The notes below the pieces were generated by a model. The model was not told the origin of the DNA. It made no database searches and saw only the letters and a program-made list of their open reading frames with translations. A stretch of DNA of 38,404 nucleotides from Chloroflexota bacterium. Lineage in GTDB: Bacteria; Chloroflexota; Dehalococcoidia; Lucifugimonadales; Lucifugimonadaceae. The DNA is taken from positions 62,206-100,609 of the forward strand of contig PBER01000007.1 of the NCBI GenBank assembly GCA_002718455.1, given 5' to 3'. This document shows positions 1 through 7,866 of the stretch, one piece after another. Position 1 is the stretch's first letter; every line of letters starts with the position of its first letter. The position numbers were made by a program, and so were the translations under genes.

Positions 1-265
1 GAATGTGTTCCCTGTCTTCTTCATGGCAAAGTCTCCCTTTTTCTGGATTTCCTCCTACTCCCATGCCTCTGGCCAATCTATCTCCGACTCTTAATTTATG
101 TGGAACATCTGAATTAGATAAGGCCTGAGCATCAGTGTTTACAGCTACATACTGTATATGAGGGATCTTATTTCTATACATTCGATTAACTGCATTAGAA
201 CCACCCCCACCAACACCTATCACTGCAACTTGAGCTTGTCCTATTTCTATTTTTTCTTCAACCAA
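1..265 (-). CDS. ftsZ: Cell division GTPase FtsZ, N-terminal part (cut by window edge)
   Basis: Tubulin-like GTPase that polymerises into the division ring. It is not in the ORF track because it runs off the left edge. Translating the minus strand gives the FtsZ N-terminus: the nucleotide-binding stretch GVGGGGSNAVNRM, then AVNTDAQAL and a GGNPEKGR loop. An in-frame TAA lies just upstream, and the only usable start between that stop and the conserved region is TTG (codon at 265-263). It is preceded by AAAGGTAGAG, which also contains the ftsA stop codon. The gene follows ftsA with a gap of 7 nt, so it is the last visible gene of the rsmH-ftsA-ftsZ unit. The rest of the protein is outside the window. 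Confidence 0.93.
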   Translation of the reverse strand, partial: MVEEKIEIGQAQVAVIGVGGGGSNAVNRMYRNKIPHIQYVAVNTDAQALSNSDVPHKLRVGDRLARGMGVGGNPEKGRLCHEEDREHI

Positions 266-272
266 ATTTGCT

Positions 273-1565
273 CTACCTTTTTCCGATTGATTTTATTTTT
301 TTGAAAAGTTCTAATATATTCATTTTAACACTAGTTTGTATATTTGAGCCAAATTTAGTAATATTTGAGATCTCAATATTCCCCTTTATTCCTGTAGATA
401 TATTATTTATTTGACTGGTAAACTCTGCATTGTAATCGATATTATGCATATAATTTGCCATAGATAATGATGTTAATGACTCTAACGTAAGATTTTCTCC
501 TAAAAATTTCAAATTTTTTGTATCTGCTAATCTAGTCTTTGCTTGAAAAATATATCTCGCCTGTGCAACTATTCCTTCTGTTTTACTACCTCCTCCGGTT
601 AAAATAATTCTTTCAGGGAGATTTTGTTGTCCTAAATTTTCTACAATTTCTTGTTTTATCATGGTGAATATTTCTACAACTCTTTCCTTCATCACTTGCG
701 AAATTTGCCTTTTAGTTATTTCAGTTGTTTTAGTTGAATCTTTATCTTTAATGATTACCTTCTCTGCTATTCTTTCGTTTTCTGGGGTACAACTTGTTTC
801 AAGTTTCAATTGGTTTGCAAAGTCTAAATTTGTTGAAAAAGCGATAGATAAATCTGAAGTAAATTGATTTCCTCCAACGGGTATAGAACCTGTATACACA
901 GGATTCCCTTTCTTAGTTAAACAAAAATCAGTTGATGCTGCGCCTATATCTATGATTAATGAACCTATTTCTTTTTCATCAGCATTTAGAAGATAGGATG
1001 ATGAAGCGATTATTTCGGAAATCAAATATTTAGGTTGTAGTCCTGATTCTATTATCATAGATTGCACTAAATCTATTTGATTTTTCTCAATGTTTACATA
1101 AAGGTTATGAACTGCTATGTTTTTTGAATGCATCCCAAGAGGATGTCTAATTCCTTCCATACCATCTAATCTATATTCCAAAGGTATAATATGAGTAGTG
1201 TCATGGGTAATAAAAGAATTTATTTTAGGATTATTTTTTGATAATAAACTTATTTGTTCTTGTGTTATTATTTCATCATCTTTATCAGTCTGCATAGATG
1301 ATTGAATAATGACTGAATTATTTGAAGAGCCTCCAAATCCTATGTTGCAATAGTCGATTTCTTTCTCTATATTCCTGAAATCTCTTACAAGATTTTTTAG
1401 TTGGTTAGTAACTATAATTCTATTTTCTTCATTAAAAGTGTCTCGTACTGGTTCGGCATACGTTTTTTCTGCATAAAAGAGTATTTCAAAATTTGCGATT
1501 GATTTTTCCGTTAATAATAATCTACAAGAACTGGATCCTAAATCCAAAGATAATATTTTACTCAT
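273..1565 (-). CDS. ftsA: Cell division protein FtsA (actin-like ATPase)
   Basis: Actin-fold membrane tether for FtsZ. Seen: an N-terminal phosphate-1 motif in SKILSLDLGSSSCR, the phosphate-2 region SLIIDIGAASTDF near residue 205, the adenosine motif ILTGGGSKTEG near residue 320, and a short C-terminal basic amphipathic helix (ILELFKKIKSIGKR). The last matches the membrane-targeting helix typical of FtsA. At 430 aa the length is normal. Its ATG overlaps the 3' end of rsmH by 8 nt, and its stop lies within the ribosome-binding region of ftsZ, so the three are probably co-transcribed and translationally coupled. No ftsQ or mur gene separates it from rsmH, unlike the usual dcw cluster. Confidence 0.93.
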   Translation of the reverse strand: MSKILSLDLGSSSCRLLLTEKSIANFEILFYAEKTYAEPVRDTFNEENRIIVTNQLKNLVRDFRNIEKEIDYCNIGFGGSSNNSVIIQSSMQTDKDDEIITQEQISLLSKNNPKINSFITHDTTHIIPLEYRLDGMEGIRHPLGMHSKNIAVHNLYVNIEKNQIDLVQSMIIESGLQPKYLISEIIASSSYLLNADEKEIGSLIIDIGAASTDFCLTKKGNPVYTGSIPVGGNQFTSDLSIAFSTNLDFANQLKLETSCTPENERIAEKVIIKDKDSTKTTEITKRQISQVMKERVVEIFTMIKQEIVENLGQQNLPERIILTGGGSKTEGIVAQARYIFQAKTRLADTKNLKFLGENLTLESLTSLSMANYMHNIDYNAEFTSQINNISTGIKGNIEISNITKFGSNIQTSVKMNILELFKKIKSIGKR

Positions 1566-2514
1566 TTTTTATTCTCTCCGCTACTCTTAGTTTTGCACTC
1601 CTACTACGCCTGTTGTCCTGTAATTCATTTATTGAAGCGATTAATGGTTTTTTTGTAATAATTTTAATTTTTGGTTTATGGTTACATTCACATTTTGTTA
1701 TATTTGGTAGGCAAATACAATATTTTGATTCTTTTTTAAAAAAGTTTTTTACGATTCTGTCTTCTAGAGAATGATATGAAATAACGGCTATTCGTCCACC
1801 TTCTCCTAGAATATCCAATGATTGATCAAGAGCTTTGTGTAGTGAACTGAGTTCTTCATTGATATATATCCTTATTGCCTGAAAAGTTTTTGTTGCAGGA
1901 TGTATTTTGAAATTACTTGTTTTAATTCCTTTTTTTATTAAATCTGCTAATTCATCTGCGTATTCTAAAGGGCGATTATTTACTATAATTTCTGCAATTT
2001 TTCGTGCTTTTCTATCTTCTCCAAAGTCAAAAATAATATCCGCCAGTTCTTTTTCACTAAAAGTATTAATAATGTCTTTAGCAGATAATTTTTGTTCATA
2101 AGAAAATCTCATGTCTAGTGGATCGTGTCTTTTAAAAGAAAATCCTCTTTTTTCCGTATCTAATTGTAAAGACGAAACACCTAAATCGAATAAAATTCCA
2201 TGACAAGGAATGAAATTTTCTTTCATACAAATTCTTTTTATGTTTTTGAAATTATCATTTACGATTGTCGTTCTGTCAGAAAAATTAGTTAGTCGATTTT
2301 TTGAAACTTCTATTGCCTCATGATCTGCATCAATCCCTAAAATTTCTCCTCCCGGATCACTTGCTTTTAAAATTGATTTTGCATGCCCTGATTCACCAAG
2401 TGTTGCATCGACAAACCTACCTCCAGGTAATACGTTTAACATCTTAAGTATTTCTGGTATCATCACTGGTTTATGATGTATTCCCAAGTCTTCCAAAATC
2501 AATAAAATCTCCAA
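1558..2514 (-). CDS. rsmH: 16S rRNA (cytosine1402-N4)-methyltransferase RsmH (MraW)
   Basis: SAM-dependent methyltransferase that modifies C1402 in the decoding centre of 16S rRNA. Seen: HHKPVMIPEIL near the start, the SAM-binding GGRFVDATLGESGHA, the conserved DLGVSSLQLD and RGFSF, DPLDMR, and ISYHSLEDRIVK toward the C-terminus. The length fits the family (about 300-320 aa). The tracked start at 2514 is TTG. A second in-frame TTG at 2502 has GGAG six bases upstream and is the better start, giving about 314 aa. The gene heads the division unit. The usual upstream mraZ is absent; a molybdopterin gene diverges instead. Confidence 0.94.
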   Translation of the reverse strand: MEILLILEDLGIHHKPVMIPEILKMLNVLPGGRFVDATLGESGHAKSILKASDPGGEILGIDADHEAIEVSKNRLTNFSDRTTIVNDNFKNIKRICMKENFIPCHGILFDLGVSSLQLDTEKRGFSFKRHDPLDMRFSYEQKLSAKDIINTFSEKELADIIFDFGEDRKARKIAEIIVNNRPLEYADELADLIKKGIKTSNFKIHPATKTFQAIRIYINEELSSLHKALDQSLDILGEGGRIAVISYHSLEDRIVKNFFKKESKYCICLPNITKCECNHKPKIKIITKKPLIASINELQDNRRSRSAKLRVAERIKNE

Positions 2515-2640
2515 TAAATGAAATTATTTTCCAATTATAAAGTATTAATGATCTCATTTTTTATGTTTTTATTTCAATTGAACTTCAAAACGACTTTATG
2601 TAAATTATTAATTAATGATTTTAAATTTTAACTATTATTA
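2515..2640. promoter_or_regulatory. Divergent intergenic region between rsmH and moaB/mog
   Basis: This very AT-rich 126-nt gap separates two divergent transcription units, so it should hold both promoters. On the plus strand TTGAAC (2578-2583) lies 17 nt before TAAATT (2601-2606), a weak sigma-70-like pair with four of six matches in each box. No operator-like inverted repeat stands out. The promoter call rests mainly on gene orientation. Confidence 0.3.
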
Positions 2641-3123
2641 ATGAAAAAATTAGCTGTTATAACGATTTCGGACTCACGCTCCGCTGATGGACAACTTAAA
2701 GATTTAAGTGGAGACAAAATAATTAAAATACTTTCTGAAAAGAATTTTTCCCTTCATGAAAGAATCCTTGTTTCAGATGAAAGAGCTGAGATTTCCCGTA
2801 GTTTTAAAAAATGTCTTAGTAATAACGAAGTAGATTTTATTATAACAACAGGTGGTACTGGTATTTCACCTAGAGATATAACGCCAGAAGTGACCAAAGG
2901 TTTTATCGATAAAGAAATCATTGGCGTATCAAATGAAATTAGGACTCGATTTCAGAAAAGATTACCCACATCTATTTTATACAGAGGTTTATGTGGAATT
3001 TCAGGAAATAAATTGATTTTGAATTTACCAGGTAGCCCAAATGGAGTAGAGGAAGGATTATCTGTAATTTTTCCTCTATTGGATCATATTTTTGATTTGT
3101 TGTCCGGAAACACGGAGCATTAA
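2641..3123 (+). CDS. Molybdopterin biosynthesis protein, MoaB/Mog family
   Basis: Member of the MoaB/MogA family, which binds molybdopterin and (in MogA) adenylates it during molybdenum-cofactor synthesis in the cytoplasm. Seen: N-terminal [13 protein letters not shown], the hallmark [15 protein letters not shown] near residues 76-90, and [15 protein letters not shown] near the C-terminus. At 160 aa it is a stand-alone single-domain form, not a MoeA fusion. MoaB and MogA cannot be told apart safely here. The ATG start at 2641 gives the normal N-terminus. Its 3' end contains the ribosome-binding site of trmD, so the two are coupled. No other moa or moe gene is in the window. Confidence 0.88.
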   Translation: MKKLAVITISDSRSADGQLKDLSGDKIIKILSEKNFSLHERILVSDERAEISRSFKKCLSNNEVDFIITTGGTGISPRDITPEVTKGFIDKEIIGVSNEIRTRFQKRLPTSILYRGLCGISGNKLILNLPGSPNGVEEGLSVIFPLLDHIFDLLSGNTEH

Positions 3124-3124
3124 A

Positions 3125-3808
3125 TTGATTAATATTGACATAGTTACTTTGTTTCCAGAAATTTTTGATCAATTTTTTATTTCTTCACCTTTAAAAAAAA
3201 CTTTTGACCAAGGATCCATAGAAGTGACAATTCATCAATTGAGAGATTTTACAAAAGATAAGCACAATAAAGTTGACGATAAGCAATATGGAGGTGATCC
3301 AGGAATGGTTTTGATGGCTCAGCCTCTTATAGATTGTGTTGAATACATTGAAAAGATTAGAAATTCAGAGGTTTTTACAGTTCTTTTATCTCCTCAGGGA
3401 GAAAGAATCAACCACGGTATAATACAAAAAATATCCTTATCAAAGAATGTAATTTTAGTATGTGGTAGATATGAAGGAGTAGATGAAAGATTTATAGAAG
3501 AAAAAGTTGATTGTGAATTGTCGATAGGAGATTTTATTTTATCAGGAGGAGAATTGCCTGCTTTAATTGTTTTAGAGGCTATGTTAAGATTAATTCCCGG
3601 TGTTGTAGGTGATCATAAATCTACCTTGAATGACTCTTTTGGAGTAAATTTTTCAAATAAATTAAAAGGTCCCGTTTATACGAGGCCTAAAGAAGTTAGA
3701 AACAAGAAAGTTCCAGATGTATTGCTTTCAGGAGATCATAAAGAAATAAATAAATGGAGAAATAATATATCTAGTTATCGAACCAAAATCAGAAGAAAAG
3801 ATTTATAA
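3125..3808 (+). CDS. trmD: tRNA (guanine37-N1)-methyltransferase TrmD
   Basis: SPOUT-class enzyme that methylates G37 next to the tRNA anticodon, preventing frameshifting. Seen: DIVTLFPEIFDQFF at the N-terminus, YGGDPGMVLMAQP, LSPQGERINHG, the knot region LVCGRYEGVDERFIEE, and SIGDFILSGGELPAL. All are diagnostic of TrmD. The ORF track extends it upstream to 3092, overlapping moaB, but TTG at 3125 is preceded by GGAG (3114-3117) at a 7-nt spacing and gives the standard N-terminus, so it is preferred (227 aa). It sits just upstream of rplS, as in the common trmD-rplS arrangement. Confidence 0.95.
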   Translation: MINIDIVTLFPEIFDQFFISSPLKKTFDQGSIEVTIHQLRDFTKDKHNKVDDKQYGGDPGMVLMAQPLIDCVEYIEKIRNSEVFTVLLSPQGERINHGIIQKISLSKNVILVCGRYEGVDERFIEEKVDCELSIGDFILSGGELPALIVLEAMLRLIPGVVGDHKSTLNDSFGVNFSNKLKGPVYTRPKEVRNKKVPDVLLSGDHKEINKWRNNISSYRTKIRRKDL

Positions 3809-3900
3809 TAAAGAAGAACAAAATTTACTATCTATTAAATTCACTTAGATGTTATTATTAATTCTTTGTGTGTTTAATAAATTAATTTAGAAATCATCCG

Positions 3901-4449
3901 ATGGCAGAAGAAAAAAATAAAGAAGAACCCAAGTCAACAGAAGCTAAAGAAGAAGCTCCTGCAGAAGAACCCAAGTCAACAGAAGCTAAAGAAGAAGCTC
4001 CTGCAGAAGAACCCAAGTCAACAGAAGCTAAAGAAGAAACTCCTGCAGAAGAACCCAAGTCATCAGAAGCTAAAGAAGAAACTCCAGCAGAAGAGCAAAT
4101 AATCGATTATTTAGGAAAAATAAATAGCAACATGAAAATTGATTCTTTTTCAAGTGGAGATACTGTGATTGTTAATTTATTAATAAGAGAAGGAGAAAGA
4201 GAAAGAATTCAATCTTTTCAAGGAAACGTCATCAAAGGTTCACATATAAATGGTAAAAAAGTCTTTCCTGGCAAATCATTTACTGTTAGAAGAATTTCCT
4301 CAGGAGTAGGAGTTGAAAGAACTATCCCAATGTCTTCCCCCTTTCTTGACTCATTGAAAGTTGTAAGAAGGGGAAAAGTAAGACAATCTAGATTATATTT
4401 TCTTAGGTCTCTTACTGGTAAAAAAGCAAGAATAAAAGAAGCAAAATAA
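3901..4449 (+). CDS. rplS: Large ribosomal subunit protein bL19 with acidic repeat extension
   Basis: Ribosomal protein of the 50S subunit near the 30S interface. The core begins around residue 80 and is typical: FSSGDTVIVNLLIREGERERIQ, FQGNVIKG, FTVRRISSGVGVERT, then VRRGKVRQSRLYFLR. The core alone would be about 110 aa. The first 63 residues are unusual: a short leader plus four copies of a 14-residue unit close to EEPKSTEAKEEAPA, rich in Glu, Lys, Pro and Ala and probably disordered. The repeat is in frame with a good ATG and the codons are clean, so it appears to be a real part of the protein. The gene follows trmD after a 92-nt gap that may hold its own signals. Confidence 0.95.
   Translation: MAEEKNKEEPKSTEAKEEAPAEEPKSTEAKEEAPAEEPKSTEAKEETPAEEPKSSEAKEETPAEEQIIDYLGKINSNMKIDSFSSGDTVIVNLLIREGERERIQSFQGNVIKGSHINGKKVFPGKSFTVRRISSGVGVERTIPMSSPFLDSLKVVRRGKVRQSRLYFLRSLTGKKARIKEAK
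3922..4089 (+). repeat. Four tandem 42-bp repeats inside rplS
   Basis: Exactly four head-to-tail 42-bp units (3922-3963, 3964-4005, 4006-4047, 4048-4089) starting GAAGAACCCAAGTC. The first two are identical. The third differs by one base (the Ala codon becomes Thr), and the fourth carries a few more changes. Every unit keeps the reading frame and encodes 14 residues. High identity implies recent expansion by slippage or unequal recombination, so copy number could vary between strains. Confidence 0.97.
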
Positions 4450-4460
4450 TTTGGTGTCAA

Positions 4461-5093
4461 ATGACAATATTACCCATTCGATTATTCCCTGATCCAATTT
4501 TGAGAAAAAAATCAAAAGAAATTGATAATATAGATTTAGAAATTCTTGAATTCAGTAATAACATGTTGGAAACAATGCAATATGCAAAAGGTATAGGATT
4601 AGCAGCACCTCAAGTGGGACGTCTTGTACGACTTATTACTATACAAGTACCGGAGTGTGAGCCTCTTATAATGTTTAATCCATACGTAAACAAAAAACTA
4701 GGTAAAAGAATGATTCCTGAAGGTTGCTTAAGTGTACCTGGATTTACAGGAATTGTTGAAAGATCTATATCAATATCAGCAACATATATCGATAAAAATA
4801 AAGGAAAAATACAACTTTCAGCTACAGAATTGTTATCACAGGCAATTGAACATGAAATTGATCATCTTAATGGCATTATGTATTTAGATCATTTAGAAAG
4901 TCATGAGAAATTACATAAAACTGGAATTACTCCAGATGACATACACTGGCATGATGTAGCCTATAAGGTTAGCATTAACAAAGATAATGCAACAAAAATG
5001 GATTTAGAAACAGAAGGAATCATTGAAAGAAAAATTGAATTGTCTAAAATAAAATCAGACGGTTCAATTGAAGAAGCTTCTTTCGATGTATAA
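4461..5093 (+). CDS. def: Peptide deformylase with extended C-terminus
   Basis: Metalloenzyme that removes the formyl group from nascent proteins. All three family motifs are present: GIGLAAPQVG, EGCLSVPG with metal-binding Cys89, and HEIDH with ligands His131 and His135 and catalytic Glu132. Most bacterial deformylases end 30-50 residues after the last motif. This one continues for about 75, ending in a tail rich in Lys, Glu and Ser without a recognisable domain. It starts at ATG 11 nt after rplS, so it is likely in the same operon. Its substrate emerges at the ribosome, which fits the translation-related neighbourhood. Confidence 0.95.
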   Translation: MTILPIRLFPDPILRKKSKEIDNIDLEILEFSNNMLETMQYAKGIGLAAPQVGRLVRLITIQVPECEPLIMFNPYVNKKLGKRMIPEGCLSVPGFTGIVERSISISATYIDKNKGKIQLSATELLSQAIEHEIDHLNGIMYLDHLESHEKLHKTGITPDDIHWHDVAYKVSINKDNATKMDLETEGIIERKIELSKIKSDGSIEEASFDV

Positions 5094-5115
5094 ATATATT
5101 TAATTATGTAGAGGT

Positions 5116-6981
5116 ATGATTTTGCTTAGATTTAAAGGGATTGTAATAGTAATAATTTGTATAATAATTGCTGCTTTGGTTATATCAATTAATCCATTAA
5201 AAATTAATAATTGGGAAAGAGGAAACAAGGATACAATATTTGGTATGGTCTTAGGTTTAGATCTTATTGGTGGAACGCATTTGGTCTATGAAATCAAATC
5301 TAAGACAGGAGAGAATCCTTCTGTTGAAGATGCCGAAGGTGTTAGAAAAATAATTGAAAGAAGAGTCAATGAATTTGGAGTGAGTGAAGCTAATGTGCAA
5401 CTAATAGGTTCTCCGCCAGATAAAATTCTTATTCAAATACCATCTCAAAGTCAAGACAAAATAACTTTTTCTTTTAGTAATAAAGACCCAGATGCAAGTC
5501 TAATTACTGACAAACTACATCAAATGGGAATTGAGGATTTTCAAATTGAAAAAGTAGAAAATGATTTTGTTTTGACATTTAACACTTCCCTTGATCAACA
5601 AAAGATAGATGAAATAAAAAATTTTCTTATGAACTCTCTTGAAGTTGTAATAAAAATCAATTTTTCTCCCAAAAGAATTGAATTACCAACTGGAGAGACA
5701 AAATTAGAGTTCCCTAATAAATTAGACATAGACGCAGTATTGGAGGATGAAAAGATTGAATACTTGTCGTTTACTTCAAAAGAATTTGGAGCATTCGAAT
5801 TTACCATCAATAACTATGGATATGATAAAGATAGTATGAACGATGAGATTGTATCTGCACTTTCAAAACTTGATTATAATTTTGTGAATTTAGAGGCTGA
5901 TGGAGCATTGAATACTTTTGTAGCCAGCGGAGGAATTCAATCTGCAAAAAGATTAATTGGTTCAACTGCACAACTGGAATTTAGAATTAGAGAATGTGGA
6001 GATACCAAACCAGAAGATTTGGATGAAAGTGTTTGGGAATTGGTTAAATGTTTTGATCCTCAATTCTACAATGAAGTAGCTACTGGGTTAGAATCAAAAA
6101 ATTTGACTGATGCTTCCCCAGGAACAAATGCAGAAATTGGACAACCAGTTGTCAATATAACTTTTGATGATGAAGGATCTGATACTTTCTATGAAATAAC
6201 AGATAGAATTTCAAGAACAGGAGATCTTTTGGCCATTTATCTAGACAATGAAGAACTCATAACACCTGGAGCTGACAAAGCTATTTCTGGTGGAAGTGCT
6301 TACATATATGGAAGAGATATCAATGCTACAAGAGCACGAGAAATAGCTATCCAATTAAGATCAGGTGCATTACCCGCAACATTAACTTTAGTTCAAGAGA
6401 GAAATGTTGATGCAGTTTTAGGATCAGAATCTTTATCTAAGAGTCTTTTTGCGGGAACTATAGGATTTGTATTGGTTTTGTTATTTATGATGGCTTATTA
6501 TAAAGTTCCGGGGGTTGTTTCATCTTTAACTTTGATAATATATGTGGGTTTTGTTTTGGCCATATTCAAAATCATACCTGTCACATTAACTTTGTCCGGA
6601 GCAGCCGCTCTAATTTTATCGATAGGTTTCGCAGTTGATGCTAATATACTAATTGCCGAAAGAATCAAGGAAGAATTGCTATCTGGTAGGAATCTATTAA
6701 ATTCTATATCTATTGGTTTTAATAGAGCATGGCCATCAATAAGAGATGGCAATGTTTCTACAATAATTACAGCTATTGTTTTATTTTGGTTTGGTTCAAG
6801 ATTTTCAACTTCAGTTATGCAGGGATTTGCTTTGACATTGGGACTTGGGGTTTTGATCAGTATGATTACTAGTTTTTATGTGAACAGGATCCTTATTGTT
6901 ATTGTATCTAGATTCAATATTGTAAGTAACACTAATTTGTATATCCCAGTTGTAAAGAAAAATAAAAATTTTGGAGATTAA
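5116..6981 (+). CDS. secD: Protein translocase subunit SecD
   Basis: Inner-membrane partner of SecYEG that uses the proton motive force to help export proteins. Seen: one N-terminal transmembrane helix (residues about 5-25), the conserved LGLDLIGGTHLVYE, a large extracytoplasmic P1 domain, then five C-terminal helices from about residue 440. The latter include LSIGFAVDANILIAERI, the family's conserved membrane motif with Asp-Ala-Asn. The length of 621 aa is normal. The ATG at 5116 sits only a base or two after GAGGT; an in-frame TTG at 5122 has better spacing and may be the real start. secF follows after 2 nt. Confidence 0.95.
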   Translation: MILLRFKGIVIVIICIIIAALVISINPLKINNWERGNKDTIFGMVLGLDLIGGTHLVYEIKSKTGENPSVEDAEGVRKIIERRVNEFGVSEANVQLIGSPPDKILIQIPSQSQDKITFSFSNKDPDASLITDKLHQMGIEDFQIEKVENDFVLTFNTSLDQQKIDEIKNFLMNSLEVVIKINFSPKRIELPTGETKLEFPNKLDIDAVLEDEKIEYLSFTSKEFGAFEFTINNYGYDKDSMNDEIVSALSKLDYNFVNLEADGALNTFVASGGIQSAKRLIGSTAQLEFRIRECGDTKPEDLDESVWELVKCFDPQFYNEVATGLESKNLTDASPGTNAEIGQPVVNITFDDEGSDTFYEITDRISRTGDLLAIYLDNEELITPGADKAISGGSAYIYGRDINATRAREIAIQLRSGALPATLTLVQERNVDAVLGSESLSKSLFAGTIGFVLVLLFMMAYYKVPGVVSSLTLIIYVGFVLAIFKIIPVTLTLSGAAALILSIGFAVDANILIAERIKEELLSGRNLLNSISIGFNRAWPSIRDGNVSTIITAIVLFWFGSRFSTSVMQGFALTLGLGVLISMITSFYVNRILIVIVSRFNIVSNTNLYIPVVKKNKNFGD

Positions 6982-6983
6982 AT

Positions 6984-7865
6984 TTGAATATCAACTTTAA
7001 AAGATTATATGTTTTGTATATTTCGGGGTTATTAATGATGATTGCAATAATTCTATTGATTTTTCCCGGGTTGCCTTTAGGAATTGATTTTACTTCTGGA
7101 TCAACAATTTCTTACCGATGGGTTGATAAAAATCCTACTCAAGAAGATATAATGTTTGCTTTGAATCAAGCAGGTTTTGAAAACTCTATCGTTCAGTCTA
7201 TGGGAGAGAAAGAATTTTTTATTCGTACTTCAGATATAGGAAATAGTGGTAAAGAAAAAATAGATAAAATACTCTTAGAAAGAATACAAGAAAAACCTAT
7301 AACTCTTGATACTAATACAGTGGGTAGCTCTGTAGCTGAAAATACTATAAGAAATTCTATAATTGCTGTATTTGTAGCTTCTTTGTTCGTTATGCTGTAC
7401 ATAATCTACGCCTTTAGAAACATTGAACGATCTTTCCTTTATGCGATAGCAGCAATATTAACATTAATACATGATGTTTTATTAGTTATGGGTATTTTCA
7501 TAATTTTAAGTTTGATAATTGGATCTCAAGTAAATTCTATTTTCATTGTTGGCATTCTGACAGTTATTGGATATTCTGTAAATGATACAATTGTGATTTT
7601 TGACCGCATACGAGAGAATCAGATTCTTAACCGATCAAGAGAGTTTTTTGATACTGTTAATAAATCAGTAAAAGAATCTATTACAAGATCATTGGGAACT
7701 TCTATCACTACTTCTACGGTGATATTATCAATGCTTTTGTTTGGAGGACAATCTTTAAGAGATTTTTTGATAGTTTTATTACTGGGTGTAATAATAGGTA
7801 CCTATAGTTCGATATTTGTTGCTTCAAATCTACTCATTTTGTGGAGATATGGTCCAAAGAAATAA
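6984..7865 (+). CDS. secF: Protein translocase subunit SecF
   Basis: Partner of SecD in the SecDF export accessory complex. Seen: N-terminal membrane helix, GIDFTSGSTISYRW (the SecF counterpart of the SecD GG motif), a short P1-like domain, then five helices including TVIGYSVNDTIVIFDRIREN, the typical SecF motif. The start codon is TTG at 6984, with GGAG seven bases upstream inside the end of secD. It ends one base before the convergent selB stop, leaving no room for a separate terminator. Confidence 0.95.
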   Translation: MNINFKRLYVLYISGLLMMIAIILLIFPGLPLGIDFTSGSTISYRWVDKNPTQEDIMFALNQAGFENSIVQSMGEKEFFIRTSDIGNSGKEKIDKILLERIQEKPITLDTNTVGSSVAENTIRNSIIAVFVASLFVMLYIIYAFRNIERSFLYAIAAILTLIHDVLLVMGIFIILSLIIGSQVNSIFIVGILTVIGYSVNDTIVIFDRIRENQILNRSREFFDTVNKSVKESITRSLGTSITTSTVILSMLLFGGQSLRDFLIVLLLGVIIGTYSSIFVASNLLILWRYGPKK

Positions 7866-7866
7866 A

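Noticed and set aside
3809-3900. Possible tRNA or riboswitch between trmD and rplS
   Set aside because: The 92-nt gap is AT-rich and shows no cloverleaf stems, CCA-like end or conserved riboswitch core.
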